A model generated the notes under the pieces. It was not told where the DNA came from. It saw only the letters and a program-made list of their open reading frames with translations, and made no database searches. From Chloroflexota bacterium (GTDB lineage: Bacteria > Chloroflexota > Anaerolineae > Anaerolineales > UBA4823): 9,263 bases of DNA. This document shows positions 1 through 5,975 of the stretch, in pieces. The stretch is from NCBI GenBank assembly GCA_030613705.1, contig JAUWLJ010000057.1:1-9263 (forward strand). The letters are read 5' to 3'. Both the position numbers and the translations under genes were made by a program. Every line of letters starts with the position of its first letter. Position 1 is the stretch's first letter.

Positions 1-177
1 TTGGAGCAACCTGAGGTGATTTTGACTCGCAGCTTGATACCCTTCTTCACGGGAAATGAAGTCTTCTAACAAGCGGGTCAATAATGCGGATACAGAGGTG
101 CTTTGTTTTACGGCTATAATTTTTACTTTCTGCAGTATATCTTTGTTAATCGATAAGGTAATATTTTGTCTTTCCAT
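1..177 (-). CDS. Ribbon-helix-helix antitoxin-like protein (VapB/CopG type), partial
   Basis: The gene starts at ATG 177-175 and runs off the left edge after 59 codons. It has a strong Shine-Dalgarno (GGAGG, 187-183) five bases before the ATG. The protein opens MERQNITLSINKDILQKVKI. This is a short beta-strand (NITLSI) followed by a helix, a turn with TSVSALLTRLL, and a second helix, the layout of ribbon-helix-helix DNA-binding proteins. The pattern ITLSI...D.L.K....A...TSVSAL resembles VapB-type antitoxins, which bind their own operator and neutralise a PIN-domain toxin usually encoded just downstream. Any toxin gene would lie beyond position 1, so the pairing is inferred. Two palindromes upstream support autoregulation. 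It could also be a lone RHH regulator. Confidence is good for the fold and moderate for the antitoxin role. Confidence 0.6.
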   Translation of the reverse strand, partial: MERQNITLSINKDILQKVKIIAVKQSTSVSALLTRLLEDFISREEGYQAASQNHLRLLQ

Positions 178-186
178 ATATTCCTC

Positions 187-217
187 CACGTAATTAAGTG
201 TAACACGTATTTACGTG
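187..217 (-). promoter_or_regulatory. Candidate tandem operator (two 14-bp palindromes) before the RHH gene
   Basis: Two related palindromes lie just upstream of the RHH start. The one at 204-217 reads CACGTATTTACGTG, with perfect 6-bp arms around TT. The one at 187-200 reads CACGTAATTAAGTG, with one mismatched pair. Their starts are 17 bp apart, and the proximal one touches the Shine-Dalgarno. Repeated short palindromes overlapping the translation start region are typical of autoregulated RHH antitoxins. The palindromes are seen directly; the binding protein is inferred. Confidence 0.5.
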
Positions 218-245
218 ATCGTGAAGACACTTTCATGAATCAAAT

Positions 246-268
246 AAGAGCGGCTGAAAACCGCTCTT
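246..268 (-). terminator. Possible intrinsic terminator hairpin
   Basis: A perfect 8-bp inverted repeat, AAGAGCGG and CCGCTCTT, has a 7-base loop. On the minus strand the stem is followed by ATTTGATT, only a weak U-tract. It stands between the region downstream of the META gene and the RHH promoter, where a terminator would be expected. Termination efficiency cannot be judged from the sequence. Confidence 0.45.
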
Positions 269-613
269 TATGACCATGCGCCTACGAGAACCTGACTCGA
301 ACACCGTCTTAGGGGAAATATGTCACTTCACTATTACTCTTCAGAATGATAATTCTCGCTCACAAAATCATCAAGTAATGCTGGCATTATCTATTCACAT
401 TCGACCAAAGCGCTGTTGATTCAACCTAACAGCAGATCTTACTCTTGATGCGATATTACCAGTTAATCCCATGTGCCAATATGTTATTAATCAGGTATTG
501 GCCATAATGAAAGCTGCACCCAATCCCCGGATCAGGCATCATCCCAAGATAAGGGCGGTCAGATCGCTGGCTATGGAACCAGGCAGCTTACTCTGATCTA
601 TATACTTACTTTT
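269..613. other. Non-coding stretch between the META gene and the RHH gene
   Basis: No open frame of useful length, protein motif or obvious promoter was found here on either strand. The only recognisable piece is GACTCGAAC at 294-302. Read on the minus strand it gives GTTCGAGTC, the usual core of a tRNA T-loop, and it sits a short way before the hairpin at 246-268. No D-arm, anticodon arm or properly paired T-stem accompanies it, so at most it is a relic of a tRNA 3' end. Confidence 0.5.
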
Positions 614-1045
614 CTATTCAGCTGGTCCGGCGTTGGCAAAGATCATCTGCCCGGCGCCGTCGCCAAAGGTCAGGATCAGTTTATCGTTTTCAATCTCGTA
701 GCCATCCACCTGCCCCAGCAAGCTGACATACTGATCGTAGGAGGAGTCTGGACCACATTCTGCCAGGGTGGACGGACCGGGCAGCAGGGTGAGGCTGTTC
801 CCATTGACTTCATAGCTGCCGCTGAGCATGTTGCAATCCGCTTTGGCGTTGTAAATCCCATCCTGATTAAATACAATGGTGTAGTTCTCCGAATCAAGGA
901 TGACAGACTGCGCTGCGGGTGCCGTCTCGATCAATTGCTGCTATTCCCAGGTGGTGTCGAGCATCTCTTTTGGTGGACCCGAGCTGCAGGCTGTTAGCAG
1001 AGCAGCGAACAGAAAAAAGGTTGTTAAGGTAATCAGTTTTTTCAT
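614..1045 (-). pseudogene. META-domain (HslJ-like) lipoprotein gene with an in-frame amber codon
   Basis: The reading frame starts at ATG 1045-1043, with Shine-Dalgarno AAGGAGAC (1061-1054) eight bases upstream. It would encode 143 residues but has a TAG at codon 35 (943-941). Residues 1-20 form a lipoprotein signal peptide with lipobox LTAC (Cys20). The sequence around the stop is DTTWE-stop-QQLIET; META domains commonly begin with TWEL or TWEW, so the TAG probably replaces a TGG Trp codon. Downstream the domain continues with a GxY strand, ADCNMLSGSYEV (about residues 69-80), and a final QMIFA strand. META proteins are small extracytoplasmic beta-rich proteins of unclear role. TAG is also the true stop here and in other genes of the window, so codon reassignment is unlikely. 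The gene follows the membrane protein upstream by 31 bases and is probably cotranscribed. A sequencing error remains possible. Confidence 0.8.
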
Positions 1046-1076
1046 TGAGAGATGTCTCCTTCATTTATTCTGAGGC

Positions 1077-1763
1077 TTAAGCCTGAAGAATGTTATCGCC
1101 TTCTTGGTCATGGGTGCGGCGGTAATTTAAAATTAATATGTAGACACTGATTATTAATACCCAAACGGGGAAAAGGTATCGTGCCAACAATAACCGCTCG
1201 GCGAAAAACAGGAAACCGAAAGCCACGATGTAGGTGATTATGATTAACCAGCGAGGCATGACCTCCGCCCTGGCCCACAGCGTATTGATCGAGGTCATAT
1301 AAACCCCCGCCATGCGCAAAACATAATTATTTCCAATCTCGTTCATAATCGCAAAGCCAAAGATATAGATATCATTGTCTGCCAATAGATTGGGAAGTGT
1401 GGAATAAATGCCCAGGATAGCTCCAAAAATGGCAGCCCAAACGAAACCCAAAGCCACATATATAATGCCACTGCCAAGAAATATGGTGGCGAAGAAGTGG
1501 TCTTCTCGCTCTCCTACTAGATCACGAATCACACCAGTAAACCAAAGAAAGGCAATTCCAGAAAAGACTACTAATAAAACCACTAAAGATGAATTTCCAG
1601 TCAAATACTCGAGCCATTCTAGACTAAATTCAGTCGGACCTGATACATTGGATATCAATAACAAACTGATTATCCGCATCAGTGCGAATAGAATCCCAGC
1701 GATCGCGGCTGAACGCGGCGATCTAACCCGGCGACGGACCAAGCTTATGCTCTCTTCAGCCAT
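1077..1763 (-). CDS. Conserved six-helix integral membrane protein, function unknown
   Basis: This is a 228-residue protein with a charged, Arg-rich N-terminus (RRRVRSPR) and six hydrophobic segments at about residues 17-40, 58-79, 90-118, 131-157, 168-190 and 195-213. The start ATG is preceded by AAAGG at a normal distance. Characteristic stretches are FSGIAFLWFTGVIRD after the second helix, the acidic loop GEREDHFFATIFLGSG, NEIGNNYVLRMAGVYM, and MPRWLIIITY. From memory, proteins with this arrangement occur in actinobacteria and Chloroflexota without an assigned function. No transport or catalytic motif is visible. The META lipoprotein gene follows 31 bases downstream, so the pair looks like one transcript. 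Membrane location is confident; function is not. Confidence 0.8.
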   Translation of the reverse strand: MAEESISLVRRRVRSPRSAAIAGILFALMRIISLLLISNVSGPTEFSLEWLEYLTGNSSLVVLLVVFSGIAFLWFTGVIRDLVGEREDHFFATIFLGSGIIYVALGFVWAAIFGAILGIYSTLPNLLADNDIYIFGFAIMNEIGNNYVLRMAGVYMTSINTLWARAEVMPRWLIIITYIVAFGFLFFAERLLLARYLFPVWVLIISVYILILNYRRTHDQEGDNILQA

Positions 1764-1852
1764 GATACCTTTCTTTGCATTTTACAATATCGTTGACCAG
1801 AATTGCGATTACCGTAAACCCAATTGATCGTTTAATTTTTATAACACCCTGA

Positions 1853-1887
1853 ATTATATACGGTAGATGGTGTCCATTTGCGGTCAA
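1853..1887 (-). promoter_or_regulatory. Weak candidate promoter for the membrane protein / META pair
   Basis: On the minus strand a perfect TATAAT (1858-1853) lies downstream of TTGACC (1887-1882), but the spacer is 23 bp, too long for a standard sigma-70 promoter. An extended -10-like TGTTATAAA follows a few bases further on. The whole interval 1764-1949 has no gene and is AT-rich near the membrane protein gene, so a promoter is likely somewhere here. Its exact elements are uncertain. Confidence 0.25.
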
Positions 1888-1949
1888 GGATTTCCTTTTC
1901 GGGTAAGATGTGCAGCCTTGAAGGCGAAAGGTTATGTCAGGAAGGAGAC

Positions 1950-2171
1950 CTAGTCCGAACCTGCTGGTTGTATGGATTCATCAGGAATTTTGTCGGCCAC
2001 GGCTTCGTAGACGTTTCCATAGATACGGCTCTCACCGAGTGGGTCTATAATGCCATCCCGTCGTAGTAAGTCCTTCACCTCAGCCTTCACCCGTGTCAGC
2101 CGTAGCTCGATACCGCGGCTTGTCGCCAGTTCGATGATTTCTGCTTCGGTCGATGCCAACCTCTTAGGCAT
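1950..2171 (-). CDS. C-terminal half of a STAS domain (SulP-type), probably a remnant
   Basis: The predicted product has 73 residues from ATG 2171-2169. The stretch STEAEIIELATSRGIELRL followed by TRVKAEVKDLLRRDGII and a final IYGNVYEAV matches the last half of STAS domains at the C-terminus of SulP anion transporters. STAS domains mediate protein-protein regulation on the cytoplasmic side. A full domain is about 100-110 residues. The first strands and the conserved segment before the STAxE helix are absent. The ATG comes one base after the MscS stop codon (TAG-G-ATG), so it could be translated by coupling without a good Shine-Dalgarno. An alternative TTG start at 2201 would overlap the MscS gene. 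It is most likely the end of a lost SulP gene left by a deletion, though a functional mini-protein cannot be excluded. Confidence 0.55.
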   Translation of the reverse strand: MPKRLASTEAEIIELATSRGIELRLTRVKAEVKDLLRRDGIIDPLGESRIYGNVYEAVADKIPDESIQPAGSD

Positions 2172-2172
2172 C

Positions 2173-3525
2173 CTATTCAGTCTTCGATTCCCTGAAGGCA
2201 CCTGATATGCGACCCAATCCTTCAGGACCGAGTTTTATGTTGATGTCTTGTGTCGGGAAAGGTGTCTCAATACCAGCCTCGTTCAGGGCTTTTTGCAGAG
2301 CCGTATTCACACGGTCGTAGATGTGGCGGGTATCTTCAAAAGATTCGATCCACCAGCGCACGCGGAACATCATAGCTGAATCGCCCATCTCGCTGTATAG
2401 AGCTTCCACCGGCTTGTCTGGCAGTATTCCTTCCACATCTCGGACCGCATCAATGATGATCTGACGTACTTTTTCGATATCCTGTCCATAACCAATACCA
2501 ATATCCATCTGCACGCGGTACCGCGGGTCCGGATAAGAATAATTGACGACCTGGTTGTCGCTGATGGTTGAATTCGGAACGATCACCATCCGATTGTCGC
2601 GTGTGCGGATGCGAGTGCTGCGGATGCCGATCTCAACCACATCACCCCAGGTGCCCAACTCCTGGATCTCGATGCGGTGTCCAACCAGGAATGGCTGATC
2701 CGTCAGGATCATAATACCGCTGATCATATTGGAAAGCGTTTCCTTGGCCGACAGAGAAAGCGCAAGACCGCCAATCCCCAGTGCGGCTATCAGGGCTGTG
2801 ACATTGATACCGAAATGATCTAGCACGATAATCAGACCAATAAACAATATTAATCCATGTAGGACACGCTGCGTGAGCATAACGGCGGCGTCTACTCGCT
2901 GCTCGTTACCCTGGATTTCAGCCTGTTCTTCATACCACAATCCAAATAAATCAATCAGCTTCCAGAAGGCGGTTGCGATAAGGACTACAAAAATGGCAAA
3001 ATATATCAGTGTAAGCCACTGTTTATAAAACGGTGCCAGAAACAGCAATCGTCCGGTTGCATATTGCGCACTGATGGTTATGATAAACGCTCGCAGGTAT
3101 ACGCGGATGGATTTTAAATACAGGTCATCATATTCTGTTGCTGTCATCCGCACGATGCGCTCCAGCACAAAATAAGCAACGCGGAATATGATGATCGCAC
3201 TGAGAAAAACAATCAGCAAGGAGATGCCCAGGTTGATCCAGTCATTGATGGACAAGTCGAAAATAGTGACCTGCTGTAATCCGGCAGCACCCACTGCTTG
3301 CTCAACAAATCTGGTAAGCGCCTCAGGTGTTGCAGTTGGTGCCGGTGTGGGCGTACTGACGATCTGTTCCTCTTCTCCCTGCTCAGGTGTGGGTGCAATC
3401 GTGGCTGAGGTTGTAGCTGCCCCAATCACTTCTTCGGTCACCTGACCAGGGATGCATCCAGCTAAAAGGAAGAACAACAATACGAAGTGAATACTCTGTA
3501 CAGCAACAATGGACTTTATTTTCAT
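2173..3525 (-). CDS. MscS-family mechanosensitive channel with lipoprotein-like N-terminus
   Basis: This 450-residue protein is a small-conductance mechanosensitive channel homologue that would release solutes under hypo-osmotic stress. Residues 1-24 are a signal sequence ending in lipobox LAGC (Cys24). A Pro/Thr-rich linker follows to about residue 68, then hydrophobic helices at about 98-122, 145-165, 170-195 and 220-238. The pore helix and channel core are at about 243-275, with glycine/alanine packing (ALGIGGLALSLSAKETLSN). The beta-domain follows, with DQPFLVGHRIEI, VVEIGIRSTRIRT and VPNSTISDNQVVNYS, then the alpha/beta C-terminus. The ATG at 3525 is preferred over ATG 3528 or TTG 3537 because GAGG (3535-3532) is then six bases upstream. 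Family assignment is secure. The lipid-anchored, exported linker before the channel is less usual. The STAS fragment follows immediately downstream. Confidence 0.93.
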   Translation of the reverse strand: MKIKSIVAVQSIHFVLLFFLLAGCIPGQVTEEVIGAATTSATIAPTPEQGEEEQIVSTPTPAPTATPEALTRFVEQAVGAAGLQQVTIFDLSINDWINLGISLLIVFLSAIIIFRVAYFVLERIVRMTATEYDDLYLKSIRVYLRAFIITISAQYATGRLLFLAPFYKQWLTLIYFAIFVVLIATAFWKLIDLFGLWYEEQAEIQGNEQRVDAAVMLTQRVLHGLILFIGLIIVLDHFGINVTALIAALGIGGLALSLSAKETLSNMISGIMILTDQPFLVGHRIEIQELGTWGDVVEIGIRSTRIRTRDNRMVIVPNSTISDNQVVNYSYPDPRYRVQMDIGIGYGQDIEKVRQIIIDAVRDVEGILPDKPVEALYSEMGDSAMMFRVRWWIESFEDTRHIYDRVNTALQKALNEAGIETPFPTQDINIKLGPEGLGRISGAFRESKTE

Positions 3526-3556
3526 CATGTACCTCAATGCAGTTTGCTTTGAAAGA

Positions 3557-3589
3557 CCTCACATCGTTATTTTGGGGGAGTCTGTGAGG
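3557..3589. repeat. Inverted repeat in the MscS leader
   Basis: CCTCACA at 3557-3563 is exactly complementary to TGTGAGG at 3583-3589, separated by 19 bases that include a GGGGG run. It lies about 32-64 bases before the MscS start and downstream of the broken symporter gene. It may be an operator or an RNA hairpin. There is no U-tract on either side, so a terminator is not supported. Confidence 0.4.
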
Positions 3590-3613
3590 GCGAAAAATAA
3601 TCCTCTAATCAAG

Positions 3614-3829
3614 TTACTTTCTGGGATTCGCCATATTATCCACCGCAACAGTTACTGCCAGGATGGGCACCAGGATAAAGTTGACTACCAGGGCCAGTAC
3701 CACCAGCTTGACATTTTAGAGCGGGGCGATAATCTGTTTCATCTTGAGGCTCAGCCCCATACTTGCCATACTGCCGATTACAAAGACCAGCAGGGACAAG
3801 CCTGCCAGGGTTTCCATAATTTCAGTCAT
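3614..3829 (-). pseudogene. Bile acid:sodium symporter (BASS) family N-terminal fragment
   Basis: Translation from ATG 3829-3827 follows a good Shine-Dalgarno (AAGGAGA) and gives MTEIMETLAGLSLLVFVIGS and so on to IIAPL. It stops at TAA after 37 residues (3718-3716). The same frame then continues NVKLVVLALVVNFILVPILA before losing similarity and stopping again at TAA 3616-3614. The order FVxGSMxxMGLSL..KQIxAPL-NVxLVxLALxxNFxLVPxLA is typical of the first two helices of bacterial BASS-family transporters, which normally have about 300 residues and nine or ten helices. The TAA sits where the family usually has Arg or Lys, so AAA to TAA is a likely change. Everything after the second helix is missing. 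The leader and start codon are shared with the gene at 5520-5975. Confidence 0.75.
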
Positions 3830-4814
3830 GATTTTTCTCCTTGTTATAAGCGTGTTTTCATCGGTATGGATAGGTTTTAGGAAACTGTCTCTAGAACTTT
3901 CCGCTGTTCGCCCACTCGTCTTCCGGGGGTACAGTCTCGGCATTGTCCCAGTGCTCAACAACCTTGCCCGCTTCAAGACGGAAAATGTCGACCTGCGCCA
4001 GAGATTGACCTTTCCAGGATGCCTTGCATAGCGTAGCCACGAAGTTGCCCTGACCCACAAGCAAGACGATCTCCTGATAGATGAGCGGTCTGTCTTCGGC
4101 TAGCGCCAGGGGTTTGAAGTGTTCAAGCCCATCAGGGACTTCTGCATTATGCTGGATGTACTGTTCGCTGGAGATGTAATCGTCGATTTTCTCAGGAGCT
4201 TCGCCGATAAGAATATACCGTATCAGATCACGGACAAGCTGCTTATTCTCCTCCGTTTTGTCCAGGCCGGTAATCTCTGTAGGGCCATCGACGGAGGTGT
4301 GACCGGATGGGGTTTGGGCCGCGTACGCTGAGATCACATCCCAGTGTTCGATGATTTTTCCGTCCTCATCCGTGTCGAAGAAATCGGTCGTCACCCATTC
4401 AGCCTCGCCGTCATTCAACGACTGGTAGACGTGCAGAAACACGTATTGGCCATCCTCGATACCCCGTACGATCTGGATATCTCGTTTCGGGTTTTTGGCT
4501 ATAAATGGCTCAAAGAATTCGATAAAGCCCTCAATGCCGTCTTTTACTCCGGTGCTGTGCTGGGTATAACGTGCACCGGTGTATTTTGTGACGGCTTCTC
4601 TTGCTTTACCGTCTCGAATACCTTCCAGGTAAAGGTTCATGGTGTTTTCTAATCGGGTTGTCATGCTAAACTCCTTTCCTGAAATTCTTCAACTTGCTTA
4701 TGGGACTGCTTATCTTTGATTCTTTGTCAATCCACACGTTCAACCAGCGGGGGCTTCCATGTGCCATCAAGAGCTTCTGGTTTCGGCCAGTACAAACTGA
4801 GAGTGAGATAAAAC
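3826..4814 (-). repeat. Direct repeat, copy A (SnoaL-like cassette)
   Basis: This segment matches 5972-6959 over its whole length in the same orientation, at roughly 93% identity by eye. The offset is 2146 at the left end and 2145 at the right, a one-base difference. It contains the last codons of a DUF1254/DUF1214 gene, the spacer with Shine-Dalgarno AAAGGAG, the complete SnoaL-like gene, and the 64-base leader to the next ATG. The leader has only two mismatches, so it is better conserved than the coding part. The left end coincides with the ATG of the downstream gene. Confidence 0.92.
3891..4664 (-). CDS. Two-domain SnoaL-like (NTF2 superfamily) protein, intact copy
   Basis: The product has 257 residues, translated from ATG 4664 with Shine-Dalgarno AAAGGAG. 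It carries two SnoaL-like domains in tandem, at about residues 5-118 and 136-250. Each has the same landmarks: Y-T/I-QH followed by DG (YTQHSTGVKDG at 33-43, YIQHNAEVPDG at 169-179), and an EHWD near its end (106-109 and 237-240). SnoaL-like proteins adopt a cone-shaped alpha+beta fold. Some are polyketide cyclases or act on small hydrophobic substrates, but most of this group, often labelled predicted aldol-condensation enzymes, are untested. No signal peptide is present, so it is cytoplasmic. It follows the DUF1254 remnant and precedes the broken symporter gene. Compared with the second copy (6037-6809), the frame is intact and most differences are silent or conservative. Confidence 0.88.
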   Translation of the reverse strand: MTTRLENTMNLYLEGIRDGKAREAVTKYTGARYTQHSTGVKDGIEGFIEFFEPFIAKNPKRDIQIVRGIEDGQYVFLHVYQSLNDGEAEWVTTDFFDTDEDGKIIEHWDVISAYAAQTPSGHTSVDGPTEITGLDKTEENKQLVRDLIRYILIGEAPEKIDDYISSEQYIQHNAEVPDGLEHFKPLALAEDRPLIYQEIVLLVGQGNFVATLCKASWKGQSLAQVDIFRLEAGKVVEHWDNAETVPPEDEWANSGKF

Positions 4815-4850
4815 GCTCCTTTACTTTGATAATATGGTTGGTCGATTTTG
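4727..4850 (-). pseudogene. Collapsed DUF1254/DUF1214 gene: leader joined to the last 28 codons
   Basis: Positions 4813-4727 encode FYLTLSLYWPKPEALDGTW and the rest of the tail, ending in ERVD and TGA. This is nearly identical to residues 418-445 of the intact protein at 6872-8209. Directly upstream, 4850-4815 matches the 5' leader of that same gene (8250-8213) up to its Shine-Dalgarno. About 1.25 kb between leader and tail, including the start codon, has been deleted. The junction is near 4814/4815, where both parents carry AAGG, so short-homology deletion is plausible. It cannot make the enzyme. Confidence 0.85.
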
Positions 4851-4854
4851 TGTA

Positions 4855-5374
4855 CTACGCCTTCTTCACTGGCGGCAGGACATACAGCGGATCCAGTGCT
4901 TCCGGCTTGGGCCAGTAGAGGCGAGCTTGCAACGAGAATGGGCCATCGTGCGCGGGCAGCCAGTTGGATTCTGCCTCCGTTCCGGGCGATTCGTGTTGAA
5001 TGTAGACTGTCAGGGAGCCATCATCGCCATACTTTAACCCTTTGGTAGCCGAACTGATGACATAACGATTGATTGGATTTTCAATAAACAATTGTTCGGG
5101 CAGCTTGTACATGGATAGCGACCAGAAGGCTTTGATCGGTGGCAGTTGATCGGCTTCGAAGTGCAGCACGTAATTGTGTTTCGAGGTGTCGAGCGCCTCA
5201 CCACCAGCATCTTGCGAGCATTCAGGATAAAAAGCCTCTTCAAGGTTGTTGCCCCACAAACCAAAATTAGCCGCAGAGGCGCGGGTCAGGTATTTGCCCT
5301 GCATCATCTCTCGGTCGCCGAACACCGCCTCCGTCACAGCCAGTCGCGGTTAGTTTTTCGGTATCTTCAGCCAT
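4855..5374 (-). pseudogene. Second DUF1254/DUF1214 gene, internally deleted
   Basis: An open frame from GTG 5337 to TAG 4857-4855 gives 160 residues that match the C-terminal third of DUF1254/DUF1214 proteins. FWSLSMYKLP (71-80), ENPINRYVIS (86-95), ESNWLPA (123-129) and LYWPKPEALD (140-149) align in order with the intact neighbour at 6872-8209. The sequences differ enough (for example NFGLWGNNLEEAFYP against QLGWGGNDQIEAFYP) to be an older paralogue and not a copy. Just upstream an in-frame TAA blocks extension. In another frame a plausible true start, ATG 5374, reads MAEDTEKLTA before shifting out of register. The likely history is deletion of the middle of the gene, leaving the first ten or so codons fused out of frame to the end. 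A translated C-terminal fragment is possible but would lack the DUF1254 half. Confidence 0.78.
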
Positions 5375-5519
5375 TGTCGTTTACTATTTAACCAGTTACC
5401 TTCACCAATCTGGTGCTTTGCAAAAGTCAGCGATGACGCAGGACGCGACGCAGAAGCATATTATTCAGGCGGATAGGTTGCGACGACGCTCAGTCCTGCT
5501 CGTTGTTAAGACCCTCAGG

Positions 5520-5975
5520 TCAGGACTCCGAGGGGGCAGTCTCTCCGAGGCTCTGGTAGAACTTCACCATGATTGCTTTCGCTGCAATCATCGCGATAAT
5601 GAGAGCCAAGACGTCGATGAAGTGACCCAGTTCAACGCGATCTCCGAAGACGAAGTTGACGACTTCAAGGATGATGAGCTTGGACGTGACCAGAATCAGG
5701 AATTTCGTGGCGATCCCGATGATCTTGAAGAATGACCCACCTAGTTTGTCGAAGAAGGCCACGACGCGGTGTTCCAGGCGAATAACGATGGCGAGCAGTG
5801 CTTTGAGGAGCACCGCAGTCAGGATCGAGATCCAGAATGAATCGATGACGATCGCGTCACCGAACTCCACGAAGAGGTTCAGCACGACGATGTAGACGAG
5901 CACGTCGGTCGTCCATGACATGTATTGATGCTGCTTCTCTGTGATTGTTACCTGTATCGTATTATCTGTACTCAT
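5520..5975 (-). CDS. Conserved small integral membrane protein, function unknown
   Basis: The product has 151 residues from ATG 5975 behind the shared leader and its Shine-Dalgarno (AAGGAGA). There are four hydrophobic segments at about residues 22-44, 46-65, 83-110 and 117-134. Notable features are acidic residues within or beside the helices (LNLFVEFGDAIVIDSF; SKLIILEVVNFVFGD), a basic-aromatic stretch RLEHRVVAFFDK between helices two and three, and a polar C-terminus. From memory this is a conserved family of unknown function in several bacterial phyla. The charged residues in the helices suggest an ion or proton path or partner contacts, but no motif of a known transporter is present. It lies 61 bases downstream of the broken SnoaL gene, presumably in the same transcript. 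The frame is intact, unlike several neighbours. Confidence 0.82.
   Translation of the reverse strand: MSTDNTIQVTITEKQHQYMSWTTDVLVYIVVLNLFVEFGDAIVIDSFWISILTAVLLKALLAIVIRLEHRVVAFFDKLGGSFFKIIGIATKFLILVTSKLIILEVVNFVFGDRVELGHFIDVLALIIAMIAAKAIMVKFYQSLGETAPSES

Noticed and set aside
278..310. Possible tRNA 3' end on the minus strand (GTTCGAGTC core, followed by a hairpin like a tRNA terminator)
   Set aside because: The T-stem does not pair beyond two bases, and no D-arm, anticodon arm or matching acceptor strand can be found upstream. It is kept only as a possible relic.
614..1045. Stop-codon recoding (TAG read as an amino acid) for the META gene
   Set aside because: TAG serves as the normal terminal codon of this gene and of MscS, the intact SnoaL gene, the STAS fragment and the small membrane gene. 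The simplest reading is a nonsense change or read error.
1408..1827. Plus-strand frame of 139 codons opposite the six-helix membrane protein
   Set aside because: The product is rich in Arg, Lys, Thr and Pro without domain features, as expected for the complement of a hydrophobic membrane gene.
3509..3880. Plus-strand frame of 123 codons opposite the symporter fragment and MscS leader
   Set aside because: No recognisable motif, no ribosome site, and it opposes a recognisable BASS reading frame.
3716..4060. Minus-strand frame running from inside the intact SnoaL gene into the symporter start, with a similar frame at 5520-6206
   Set aside because: The first part (beginning MWVRATSWLRYARHPG) is the out-of-frame reading of the SnoaL gene. 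It appears twice only because the region is duplicated. The real genes start at the ATGs behind the Shine-Dalgarno sites at 3829 and 5975.
4344..4652. Plus-strand frame of 102 codons, mirrored at 6489-6797
   Set aside because: It lies antisense to the first SnoaL domain, which is a clearly better match. The shared length reflects the duplication.
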